Positions 47,268-54,920 of a DNA stretch of 64,000 nt are shown here, in pieces. Within the stretch, counting starts at the first letter, position 1. The number at the start of each line of letters is the position of its first letter. The translations under genes and the position numbers were made by a program. The stretch comes from Limnohabitans sp. (lineage in GTDB: Bacteria > Pseudomonadota > Gammaproteobacteria > Burkholderiales > Burkholderiaceae_C): positions 1-64,000 of the forward strand of contig VERE01000013.1 of NCBI GenBank assembly GCA_018882835.1, given 5' to 3'. The notes beneath the pieces were generated by a model. The model was not told where the DNA came from. It did not search any database and saw nothing but the letters and a program-made list of their open reading frames with translations.

Positions 47268-48248
47268 TCAGAACAGCTGCCAAGGCGCAGGGTCAAAGAA
47301 ATATTCAGTCCCTTTCTTGCGCAGCAATCCAATGCCCGGGAACGGCAAGTGCACTGCCGCGATCGGGATAGACTCTTTCACCACCCGGTCAAAAATTGAC
47401 AGACGCGTGTTACGGGCCTTGTCCTGATCCCAGTCGAAAGCCACTGTGATTTCCGGGCGCGGGAATTGCACAGGGGCCACATGCATCGTGTCGCCAATCG
47501 CCAGCAGGCGTGCAGCGCCCGATTGAATAAGGTAGCAGCTGTGACCAGGGGTGTGACCCACTGCCTCCACGGATTGAATGCCAGGGGTTAATTCTTCCCC
47601 CAGTTTGAAAGGTTTGATGCGGTCACCATAGGCCGCCACAGCCCGCTTGGCGGGAATGAAGCGGCCCTTTTGGTTTTCAGGTGCTTTTGCTTCCACCTCC
47701 GGGTTGGCCCAATAGTCCAGGTCATCCTTGGCGATGCGCAATATGGCATTGGGAAACAGGGCCGAACCGTCGGGGGACACCGTGCCATGCAAGTGGTCGC
47801 CGTGCATGTGCGTGATGTAGATTTCGTCGATCTGTGCTGGCGTCACGCCGGCGGCAGCCAAACATTGTGGCAAACGACCGGCGGTGGGTCCCAACATCTT
47901 GGCGCCACCGGCATCCAACAAAACCAGCTTTTCACCGGTGTTGACCATGAAAGTGTTGACGGGAAGCCGCATGGGTGCTTCGGGCCAGCCCCCCGCCGTC
48001 AACAATGATTTGACCAGGGCTGCGTCCGCTTGCAACACCGCAGGGGGAATGTCGATGTAACCATCCAGCATGGTGGTCACTTCGAATTGACCGAGCTTCA
48101 TTCGGTGCACACTGATGATTTGGCTTCCCGCCAAGGGGGCTTTCGCAGAAGCTTGCGGCAGCCAGGCGGGCAACACCGTCAGACTTGCTGCGGCAACGCC
48201 GCGCTCTAAAAAATGACGGCGATTCACCGTGAGGGAACTCTTGGACAT
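47268..48248 (-). CDS. Tat-exported metallo-beta-lactamase-fold hydrolase
   Basis: 326 residues; RRHFLERGVAAASLTVLPAWLPQASA is a twin-arginine signal (about 9-34). Metal-binding ITHMHGDHLHG, a second His in VGHTPGHSCY, and Asp in LAIGDTMHVAPVQ fit the fold; the last His is in AVHLPFPGIG. Relatives include lactonases and aryl-hydrolases; substrate unknown. One bp from the Bug receptor gene, so one operon. Confidence 0.87.
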   Translation of the reverse strand: MSKSSLTVNRRHFLERGVAAASLTVLPAWLPQASAKAPLAGSQIISVHRMKLGQFEVTTMLDGYIDIPPAVLQADAALVKSLLTAGGWPEAPMRLPVNTFMVNTGEKLVLLDAGGAKMLGPTAGRLPQCLAAAGVTPAQIDEIYITHMHGDHLHGTVSPDGSALFPNAILRIAKDDLDYWANPEVEAKAPENQKGRFIPAKRAVAAYGDRIKPFKLGEELTPGIQSVEAVGHTPGHSCYLIQSGAARLLAIGDTMHVAPVQFPRPEITVAFDWDQDKARNTRLSIFDRVVKESIPIAAVHLPFPGIGLLRKKGTEYFFDPAPWQLF

Positions 48249-48354
48249 GGCAAGCTTTCTCTTGTGCAGATAACGTGTTGTGAATGTAATCAATTGAGGC
48301 GCGGCCAGCCCCCTTGAATACCCTAGCTGTTTCGCGTCAGCGACAGCTTAGGCC

Positions 48355-48726
48355 TCAACTTACCATGCAATACGCCGCCAATTTGTTCCCGTCGAGATCT
48401 CGAAAATAGGCGCCATAGAAGCCACTGCCCCGCAGCCCCGGCGCGCCCTCATCCTGGGCGCCAAGTTGCAAAGCCTTGGCGTGCAAGGCTTGTACCTGCT
48501 CAGGGTTGGCAGCCGACAAGGCCACCATCGCACCGTTGCCAACCGTGGCCCTTTGCCCATCAAAGGGTTTCAAAACACTGAACATGGGCTTGTCAGGGCT
48601 GGTCCCCCAACCCACGCCTCGCTCGGATTTGAAAAATGGCTTGGCCCCTAACAGTGACAGCAATTCACCGTAAAAATGAACAGCTTTCTCCAGGTCATTG
48701 GTGCCAACGCTTGTGTACCCGATCAT
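48355..48726 (-). CDS. VOC/glyoxalase-fold protein
   Basis: 123 residues. MIGYTSVGTNDLEKAVHFYGELLSLLGAKPFFKS and AYFRDLDGNKLAAYCM are the two VOC halves, with metal-ligand-type Glu/His positions only partly conserved. A general vicinal-oxygen-chelate enzyme or binding protein; function not deducible. The ATG at 48726 is preferred to an in-frame start 111 bp upstream. Confidence 0.8.
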   Translation of the reverse strand: MIGYTSVGTNDLEKAVHFYGELLSLLGAKPFFKSERGVGWGTSPDKPMFSVLKPFDGQRATVGNGAMVALSAANPEQVQALHAKALQLGAQDEGAPGLRGSGFYGAYFRDLDGNKLAAYCMVS

Positions 48727-48893
48727 GCAAATGCTCCCGTCAAAGTCGCAGTTTAAAGCAGCTGGCCTCACAGCGCATGCGTTGGCAGACCTCAGGATCT
48801 GCGCATGATTGAGAACGCTCATTCGGGTTGATGCCAATGGTCATGTTGCTGTTGCAAATGCCATATTTAGATTTGCCATCCTATGGAGTTCGA

Positions 48894-49652
48894 ATGACCC
48901 ATTCAAAAGTTTGCCTCGTGATTGGCGCAGGAGACGCCACCGGGAGTGCTGTTGCCAAGCGTTTTGCACGCGAGGGTTACACCGTCTGCGCAACCCGCCG
49001 AAGTCTGGATAAGCTTCAGGCTTTGATCGCAGACATTCAAAGCGCGGGAGGGGTTGCCCACGGCTTTGGCTCGGATGCCCGCAAAGAGGAAGAGGTCGTG
49101 GCCCTGGTTGAAAAGATCGAGTCCACGATCGGCCCTATTGAAGTTCTGGTATTCAACATTGGCGCCAATTCGCCCAACAGCATCTTGACGGAAACCGCCC
49201 GCCGTTACACCAAGATGTGGGAGATGGCGTGCCTGGCGGGTTTTCTGGTGGGCCGTGAGGTGGCCAAGCGCATGGTGCTTCGGCCTGACGTGCAAGGCAC
49301 TGTGGGACCCTCTCACAAAGGCACCATCATCTTTACCGGCGCCACGGCCTCCTTGCGTGGAAGCTCGCATTTCGCCGGATTTTCAGGCGGCAAGATGGCA
49401 TTGCGTGCGCTGGCCCAGAGCATGGCGCGCGAGCTGGGGCCCATGGGCGTTCACGTGGCGCACACCATCATTGATGGCGCGATCGACACAGAGTTCATAC
49501 GCACAACGTTCCCAGAGAGGTATGCCCTCAAGGACCAGGATGGCATTCTGAATCCCGCGCACATTGCCGATGCTTACTGGATGCTGCATCAACAGCCTCG
49601 CGATGCCTGGACGCACGAGCTGGATTTGCGCCCTTACATGGAAAAATTCTGA
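48894..49652 (+). CDS. SDR-family protein lacking the catalytic Tyr
   Basis: 252 residues. NAD(P) loop VIGAGDATGSAVAKRFA is present, and GTIIFTGATASLRGSSHFAGFSGGKMALRALAQSMARELGP holds the SDR active site, but Phe stands where Tyr of YxxxK is expected (FSGGK). C-terminus VAHTIIDGAIDTEF is typical of a known SDR subgroup. GGAG before the ATG at 48894. The isomerase gene follows by 16 bp. Confidence 0.85.
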   Translation: MTHSKVCLVIGAGDATGSAVAKRFAREGYTVCATRRSLDKLQALIADIQSAGGVAHGFGSDARKEEEVVALVEKIESTIGPIEVLVFNIGANSPNSILTETARRYTKMWEMACLAGFLVGREVAKRMVLRPDVQGTVGPSHKGTIIFTGATASLRGSSHFAGFSGGKMALRALAQSMARELGPMGVHVAHTIIDGAIDTEFIRTTFPERYALKDQDGILNPAHIADAYWMLHQQPRDAWTHELDLRPYMEKF

Positions 49653-49668
49653 TGGAAGAGAGAAAAAA

Positions 49669-50268
49669 ATGATCCGAGATTTTGATTTTTATTTTGACTT
49701 CGGCAGCCTGGCTTCTTATTTGGCGCACACGCAATTGCCCAGAATCTGCGCTCAGACCGGCGCCCAAGCCAACATGTACCCCATGCTGCTGGGCGGCGTT
49801 TTTCAAGCAACAGGAAATGCCTCTCCCATGGCCGTTCCCGCCAAGGGACGTTATGTGTTCATTGATATGAAGCGCTTTGCCGATGCTTATGGCGTGCCAC
49901 TCGTCATGAACCCTCATTTCCCGATCATCACCACCCCCTTGATGCGGGCTGCGACGGCGCTGCAAGCTCAAAGCGAAGCAGAATTTCAGCGCTACATGGA
50001 TGCCATTTACCGGGCCATCTGGGTGGAAGGCCTGAACATGAACGATCCCAGCGTCGTGGCCGAGGTATTTGCCCGGGCGGGTTTTGACCCTGCAAAGCTC
50101 CTGGCCATGGCCAATGATCAGGCCACCAAGGACAAATTGAAAGCCGTCACCCTGCACGCTGTGGAAAGAGGCGTGTTTGGAGCCCCGACCTTCTTCGTAG
50201 GCGATCAGATGTATTGGGGCCAGGACCGTATCGAACAGGTCATTCAGGCACTGAAATCTTCAGTCTAG
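49669..50268 (+). CDS. 2-hydroxychromene-2-carboxylate isomerase-like (DsbA/kappa-GST fold)
   Basis: 199 residues starting MIRDFDFYFDFGSLASYLAHTQLP, the HCCA-isomerase N-terminal strand-loop with the Ser that contacts glutathione. GRYVFIDMKRFADAYGVPLVMNPHFPI and RGVFGAPTFFVGDQMYWGQDRIEQV follow the family. GSH-dependent isomerisation of aromatic ring-cleavage intermediates is the known role; the real substrate here is unknown. GAAGAGAG precedes the ATG. Confidence 0.9.
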   Translation: MIRDFDFYFDFGSLASYLAHTQLPRICAQTGAQANMYPMLLGGVFQATGNASPMAVPAKGRYVFIDMKRFADAYGVPLVMNPHFPIITTPLMRAATALQAQSEAEFQRYMDAIYRAIWVEGLNMNDPSVVAEVFARAGFDPAKLLAMANDQATKDKLKAVTLHAVERGVFGAPTFFVGDQMYWGQDRIEQVIQALKSSV

Positions 50269-50280
50269 GCATCTACGGGT

Positions 50281-50311
50281 GCATGACCGCAACCCGGTCA
50301 TGCCTCTTTTT
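50281..50311 (+). terminator. Rho-independent terminator
   Basis: GCATGACCG and CGGTCATGC form a 9-bp stem with a 5-base loop, followed by CTCTTTTT. It ends the SDR/isomerase transcript and overlaps the 3' end of the converging RraA-family gene. Confidence 0.85.
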
Positions 50312-51014
50312 GCCTGAGCATGTTTTCATAATTGAATCGGCGATCGACGTCCTGAATGGGTTCGCCAGCCCGCATGGCCGTCAGCATGGCATTTTCTTTG
50401 GCCATGATGTCCTCGGCAGCCAGCACCACCTCTGACAAGCGCTCGATCGGGATCACGACCACGCCGTTGACATCCGCCACAATGACATCGCCAGGCCGCA
50501 CGGGCGCATCGCCCAACCTGACTGGCACGTTCCAATCTTCCTGCACAATGCGGCCGCGGGCCGTGATGGGCACGGTGCCACGTGCATGGACCGGAAAACC
50601 AAAGGCCTCGCACGCATCGACATCGCGCGCGGCGCCGTCCACCACCACTCCGGCAACCCCCTGAAGCTTGGCACCAAGGGCCAAGATTTCTCCCCAGCAG
50701 TTGTTGTGAAGATCGCCTCGGTTGTCGATCACGATGACATCACCGGGTTGGCTGTGCGCAATGGCATCGATGCCCAAATGAGCGCGCGCAGGGACTGCCC
50801 CCGCTGCGGTCATTTTGATGGTGATGGCCCGCCCCACCACTTTCGTGCGCCCCCAGCGCGGCGTGATACCAGACACAGCACAGTGCGCAATGCCAAGTCG
50901 ATCGAGTGCGTCACTTAAGTTGGATGTGGCCAAAGCATTGACGCGTTCACGAAAGAGGGTGTCGAACTCGGTAGCATTCATCATTTCACTTAGTTTGTGG
51001 GTCGATGCAGTCAT
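50298..51014 (-). CDS. RraA-family protein (HMG/CHA aldolase type)
   Basis: 238 residues. GDVIVIDNRGDLHNNCWGEILALGA and GVVVDGAARDVDAC carry the metal-aldolase Arg-Asp motif, as in 4-carboxy-4-hydroxy-2-oxoadipate aldolase/oxaloacetate decarboxylase. ATG at 51014 lies 1 bp after the stop of the upstream dioxygenase gene (TGAGATG), suggesting coupled translation; ATGs at 50984 and 50981 are alternatives. Paralogue of the gene at 37021. Confidence 0.82.
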   Translation of the reverse strand: MTASTHKLSEMMNATEFDTLFRERVNALATSNLSDALDRLGIAHCAVSGITPRWGRTKVVGRAITIKMTAAGAVPARAHLGIDAIAHSQPGDVIVIDNRGDLHNNCWGEILALGAKLQGVAGVVVDGAARDVDACEAFGFPVHARGTVPITARGRIVQEDWNVPVRLGDAPVRPGDVIVADVNGVVVIPIERLSEVVLAAEDIMAKENAMLTAMRAGEPIQDVDRRFNYENMLRQKEA

Positions 51015-51015
51015 C

Positions 51016-51891
51016 TCAAAGCGCGTTGAGTGGAATCTTCGCATAGGCGATGCCGTTGGCCTCTTTGGGCGGCAACTCACCCGCACGAATGTTGATCTGC
51101 ACGGCCGGCAGGATCAGCACTGGCATCTCCAACGTGGCATCGCGCTTTGTGCGCATCTCGACGAACTGTGCCTCACTGATACCGTCGTGCATGTGGATAT
51201 TCTTGGCACGCTGCTCGGCCACGGTCGTTTCATACGCAATCGGGCGGTCGTTCGGAGGGTAGTCGTGACACATGAAGAGGCGCGTTTCGGGGGGCAAGCT
51301 CATCAGCTTGCGCACCGATGCGTAAAGTGTCTTGGCATCACCACCCGGGAAGTCACAGCGCGCCGTACCCACATCGGGCATGAACAGCGTGTCACCCACA
51401 AACACGGCATCGCCGACCTGGTATGCCACGCAGGCAGGCGTGTGTCCCGGCACGGCCATCACGCGAGCGGTCAGCTCGCCGATACGGAACGTCTCCTCGT
51501 TCTTAAGCAGCACATCGAACTGCGAGCCGTCCAGGCGGAATTCGGGCTCCAGGTTGAAGATGTCCTTGAACACTTTCTGCACACGGGTGATCTGGTCGCC
51601 AATACCGATTTTTCCTCCCAGCTTTTGCTTCAGGTAAGGCGCCGCGCTTAAATGGTCGGCATGTGCATGGGTTTCCAGGATCCACTGCACCTTCAGGTCC
51701 TGAGCCATCACGTAATCGATGACCTTGTCGGCCGAAGTGGTGCGAGTGCGGCCAGACTTGGGGTCATAGTCAAGCACCGAATCGATGATGGCTGCAGCCG
51801 AGCCTGGGCCATTGTGGACAACGTAAGTCACTGTCCAGGTGGCAGGGTCAAAGATTCCGTGTACTTGGGGCTTGAGCGAATGGGGGGTCAT
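51016..51891 (-). CDS. persulfide dioxygenase-like MBL protein (Blh/ETHE1 type)
   Basis: 291 residues. Metal site LETHAHADHLSAAPYL, VPGHTPACVAY and FVGDTLFMPDVGTARCDFPGGDAKTLYASV match the ETHE1/Blh group that oxidises glutathione persulfide to sulfite. FMCHDYPPNDRP is the C-terminal hallmark. Divergent from the BigR-like repressor, with the 45-bp operator overlapping the promoter; likely derepressed by sulfide. Confidence 0.92.
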   Translation of the reverse strand: MTPHSLKPQVHGIFDPATWTVTYVVHNGPGSAAAIIDSVLDYDPKSGRTRTTSADKVIDYVMAQDLKVQWILETHAHADHLSAAPYLKQKLGGKIGIGDQITRVQKVFKDIFNLEPEFRLDGSQFDVLLKNEETFRIGELTARVMAVPGHTPACVAYQVGDAVFVGDTLFMPDVGTARCDFPGGDAKTLYASVRKLMSLPPETRLFMCHDYPPNDRPIAYETTVAEQRAKNIHMHDGISEAQFVEMRTKRDATLEMPVLILPAVQINIRAGELPPKEANGIAYAKIPLNAL

Positions 51892-51914
51892 ACAGCACTC
51901 CTTTAGTTAAGTTT

Positions 51915-51959
51915 TTAATAGTCTATTGACAAATATATTGTTTGTCAATAGACTATTAA
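51915..51959. promoter_or_regulatory. 45-bp palindromic operator with embedded divergent promoters
   Basis: Perfect 19-bp arms (TTAATAGTCTATTGACAAA and its complement) around 7 bases. Each arm contains TTGACA, and 17 bp away on the opposite arm is TAGACT, so identical -35/-10 promoters point both ways: + strand 51926-51931 and 51949-51954, with the mirror image on the minus strand. It lies between the dioxygenase gene and the BigR-like gene, so dimeric repressor binding would block both. Confidence 0.85.
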
Positions 51960-52007
51960 CCTTGCTGAAATCAATTCTCATCATTTACAGCTTTTCAGGA
52001 GGTAGGT

Positions 52008-52343
52008 ATGAAATCGGTAGCACTGGAATTGTCCGAGATGCAAACAGCGGCTGGTCAGGCTTGCAGGCTGATGAAAGTACTGGCCAATGCAGACCGACTC
52101 ATGATTCTTTGCCAGCTCAGTCAGGGCGAAAAAAGGGTTGGCGAACTCGAGGCGTTGTTGGGCATTGTGCAGCCCACTCTCTCGCAACAGCTCACCGTGC
52201 TGCGCGACGAGGAACTGGTGAGTACCCGTCGCGAAGGAAAAAATATTTATTACAAGCTCTCCAGCCCCAAGGCGCTGGCTTTGATGGAGGTTTTGTACGA
52301 ACAGTTTTGTGGAGCAACTAAAGGAGTATGCAATGACAATTGA
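52008..52343 (+). CDS. bigR: ArsR-family sulfide/persulfide sensor (BigR/SqrR-like)
   Basis: 111 residues, winged helix (LMILCQLSQGEKRVGELEALLGIVQPTLSQQLTVLRDEELVSTRREGKNIYYKL). Cys35 and Cys101 are 66 residues apart, the same spacing as the redox pair of BigR/SqrR, which forms a disulfide or polysulfide bridge and releases DNA. Two further Cys at 19 and 108. GGAGG precedes the ATG. Heads the operon to pmpAB, the SQR fusion and sulP. Confidence 0.88.
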   Translation: MKSVALELSEMQTAAGQACRLMKVLANADRLMILCQLSQGEKRVGELEALLGIVQPTLSQQLTVLRDEELVSTRREGKNIYYKLSSPKALALMEVLYEQFCGATKGVCNDN

Positions 52344-52770
52344 TTGGGCTCATTTCACCCCCTGGGCATCTCTATTGGGAGGCATCCTGCTTGGGCTGGC
52401 TTCGGCCATGTTCATCTTGCTGAATGGCCGCATTCTGGGCATCAGCGGCATTCTGGGAGGCTTGATGTCACCTCGCTTGGGCGATATCGGCTGGCGTATC
52501 TCCTTCTTTTTGGGCATGGCGGCGGCGCCTGCCGTATTTGCCTGGTTGGCACCAGCAGACTTTTTGTCGGCTCCTCGTATCGACGCCAGCTACGGCCTCA
52601 TCGTGGTCGCGGGCCTGCTCGTCGGGCTGGGGACTCGCTACGGCTCGGGCTGTACCAGCGGACACGGGGTTTGCGGACTTTCACGTCTGTCACCGCGCTC
52701 TCTGGTGGCAACCCTGACCTTCATGGGTGCGGGTTTCGCAACAGTGTTTGTCGCACGTCATCTGTTTTAA
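52333..52770 (+). CDS. pmpA: YeeE/YedE-family sulfur transporter half (PmpA-like)
   Basis: 145 residues, four membrane helices. [24 protein letters not shown] is the YeeE/YedE-type signature with Cys thought to carry sulfur through the membrane. The ATG at 52333 overlaps the bigR stop by 11 bp. Works with the next gene as a two-part transporter. Confidence 0.85.
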   Translation: MTIDWAHFTPWASLLGGILLGLASAMFILLNGRILGISGILGGLMSPRLGDIGWRISFFLGMAAAPAVFAWLAPADFLSAPRIDASYGLIVVAGLLVGLGTRYGSGCTSGHGVCGLSRLSPRSLVATLTFMGAGFATVFVARHLF

Positions 52771-52785
52771 CGCCAGGAAAAAATC

Positions 52786-53232
52786 ATGCAAAAAGTCACT
52801 GAATTTCTAGCCGGCCTGCTGTTTGGTGTGGGACTGTTGTTGTCTGGCATGTCTGATCCCGGAAAAGTTCTGGGTTTTCTAGACTTGTTTGGCAGCTGGG
52901 ACCCTTCGCTCGCGATGGTGATGGGGGGTGCCATCCTCGTCGGAATTTTTGCCTTCACGGTAGCCAAGAAGCGGACCACCAATTTTCTGGGCGGCGCCTT
53001 GCACCTTCCAAAAGCGAATCAGATCGATCGCCGACTGGTCATCGGTGGATTGTTGTTCGGCGCCGGATGGGGGCTGGCGGGCTTTTGCCCAGGCCCAGGC
53101 TTGGTGTCGATGTTCTCTGGGCAGCCCAAGGCAGTTGTTTTCGTCTTGGCGATGCTGATCGGCATGCTCCTGTATGAGGCAGCAGACCGGTTCATCCACC
53201 AGCCTCGGGCTCGTCAGGCGGCTACCCGCTGA
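52786..53232 (+). CDS. pmpB: YeeE/YedE-family sulfur transporter half (PmpB-like)
   Basis: 148 residues, four membrane helices. GLLLSGMSDPGKVLGFLDLFGSWDPSLAMVMGGA and GWGLAGFCPGPGLVSMFSG are conserved in PmpB/DUF6691-type proteins. Pairs with PmpA; substrate thought to be a sulfur species such as thiosulfate or persulfide. Confidence 0.85.
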   Translation: MQKVTEFLAGLLFGVGLLLSGMSDPGKVLGFLDLFGSWDPSLAMVMGGAILVGIFAFTVAKKRTTNFLGGALHLPKANQIDRRLVIGGLLFGAGWGLAGFCPGPGLVSMFSGQPKAVVFVLAMLIGMLLYEAADRFIHQPRARQAATR

Positions 53233-53252
53233 GGCCCCCGGAAGGAACTCGC

Positions 53253-54920
53253 ATGGAAACCAAATTCTTGACACCTGTGCTGTCTGTTTCAGCACAAATA
53301 TCGGTCGCTGAACTTGCCGACCTCGCTCAGGCGGGATTCAAGTCGATCATTTGCAACCGTCCTGATGGCGAGGCTGCTGACCAGCCCGGTTATCGCGAAA
53401 TTGCAAAGGCTGCCGAGGCTTTGGGCCTGCAAGCACGCTACCTGCCAACTGAAACTGGCAAGGTCACCGACGAGCAAGGCGTTGCCTTTGGGAAGCTGAT
53501 GGAAGAACTGCCCAAGCCAGTACTGGCCTATTGCCGCTCGGGCATGCGTTCCACCACCATGTGGGCTCTGGCCAACGCTGGTAACTTGCCTATGCCAGAC
53601 ATCATCGAGGCGGCTGATCACGCGGGATATGACCTCAAGGGCCTGGTACGCCGCATCATTAATGGTGGGAAAACGCCAGTAGAAGTGGCAGATGCCTCAC
53701 ACGATGTGGTCATCATCGGAGGCGGTGCTGCGGGTATTGCTACCGCTGCCAGCTTGCTGGCGCGTAGCCCCAACCTGGACGTTGCCATCATCGACCCGGC
53801 GGACGTCCATTACTACCAGCCAGGCTGGACCATGGTTGGTGCCGGTGTATTCAATGCCTCGTTCACCGCCCGCACAATGGCATCGCTCTTACCGCATGGC
53901 GTGCACTGGATCAAGGCCGCAGTCGCTGCCTTCGAGCCTGAGCGTAATGCCGTCATCCTCGATGGCTGCCGGGTGGTGAGCTACCAGCAGCTCGTGGTGT
54001 GCCCTGGCCTCAAGCTCGACTGGCAAGGTATTGAAGGCTTGGCAGAGACCCTGGGTCGCAATGGTGTGACCTCCAACTACCGCTACGACCTGGCTCCCTA
54101 CACCTGGGAGTTGGTGCAAGGCCTTCGTGGTGGCAAGGCGATCTTTACTCAGCCGCCTATGCCGATCAAGTGCGCGGGTGCGCCGCAGAAAGCGATGTAC
54201 CTGTCAGCTGACCACTGGAAGCGTCAGGGCGTGCTGAGGGATATCGATATCCAGTTCTGCAATCCGGGCGCAGTGCTCTTCGGCGTCGCGGATTACGTGC
54301 CAGCGCTGATGGAATACGTGAAGGCCTACGGTATTCACCTGAACTTCGGTCGCACCCTGGTGGCAGTCGACGGCCCTGGCAAAAAAGCCACCTTCGCCCA
54401 ATCTAGCGCAGATGGCAGCAAGGAACTCGTCACCCAGGATTTCGACATGATCCATGTGGTGCCTCCACAAAAGGCGCCTGACTTCATCCGGGTCAGTCCC
54501 CTGGCCGACGCGGCAGGTTGGGTTGACGTCGACCCGGCAACTCTGCGCCACAAGAAATACGCCAACGCATTTGCGCTCGGGGATGTTGCCAATACCACCA
54601 ATGCCAAGACGGCCGCTGCAGCCCGCAAGCAGGCGCCCGTCGTAGCTCATAACCTGCTGGCCCTTAGAGGCCAGGCCAGGGGCGAGGCCCAATACGACGG
54701 CTACGGTTCCTGTCCACTGACGGTTGAACGCGGCAAGATCGTGTTGGCGGAATTCACATACGGCGGTAAGCTCGCACCTAGCTTCCCCCAATGGCTGATT
54801 GACGGCACTCGCCCTTCAACGCTGGCTTGGTACCTCAAAGAACGGATATTGCCGCCTCTCTACTGGGATGCCATGCTCAAGGGTCGCGAGTGGTTGGCAA
54901 CCCCTGAGTTGGTGGGTTGA
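53253..54920 (+). CDS. DUF442 sulfurtransferase/phosphatase-like domain fused to sulfide:quinone oxidoreductase
   Basis: 555 residues. Domain 1 (about 1-140) is the Blh/DUF442 fold with CRSGMRS (Cys94...Arg99). Domain 2 (about 150-555) is a flavoprotein with FAD loop VVIIGGGAAGIATAA and SQR-type Cys in VCPGLKLDW and IKCAGAPQKAMY; FALGDVANTTNAKTAAAARKQAPVVAHNL binds FAD near the C-terminus. Oxidises sulfide to sulfane sulfur, feeding the dioxygenase. GGAAGGA before the ATG. Confidence 0.88.
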   Translation: METKFLTPVLSVSAQISVAELADLAQAGFKSIICNRPDGEAADQPGYREIAKAAEALGLQARYLPTETGKVTDEQGVAFGKLMEELPKPVLAYCRSGMRSTTMWALANAGNLPMPDIIEAADHAGYDLKGLVRRIINGGKTPVEVADASHDVVIIGGGAAGIATAASLLARSPNLDVAIIDPADVHYYQPGWTMVGAGVFNASFTARTMASLLPHGVHWIKAAVAAFEPERNAVILDGCRVVSYQQLVVCPGLKLDWQGIEGLAETLGRNGVTSNYRYDLAPYTWELVQGLRGGKAIFTQPPMPIKCAGAPQKAMYLSADHWKRQGVLRDIDIQFCNPGAVLFGVADYVPALMEYVKAYGIHLNFGRTLVAVDGPGKKATFAQSSADGSKELVTQDFDMIHVVPPQKAPDFIRVSPLADAAGWVDVDPATLRHKKYANAFALGDVANTTNAKTAAAARKQAPVVAHNLLALRGQARGEAQYDGYGSCPLTVERGKIVLAEFTYGGKLAPSFPQWLIDGTRPSTLAWYLKERILPPLYWDAMLKGREWLATPELVG

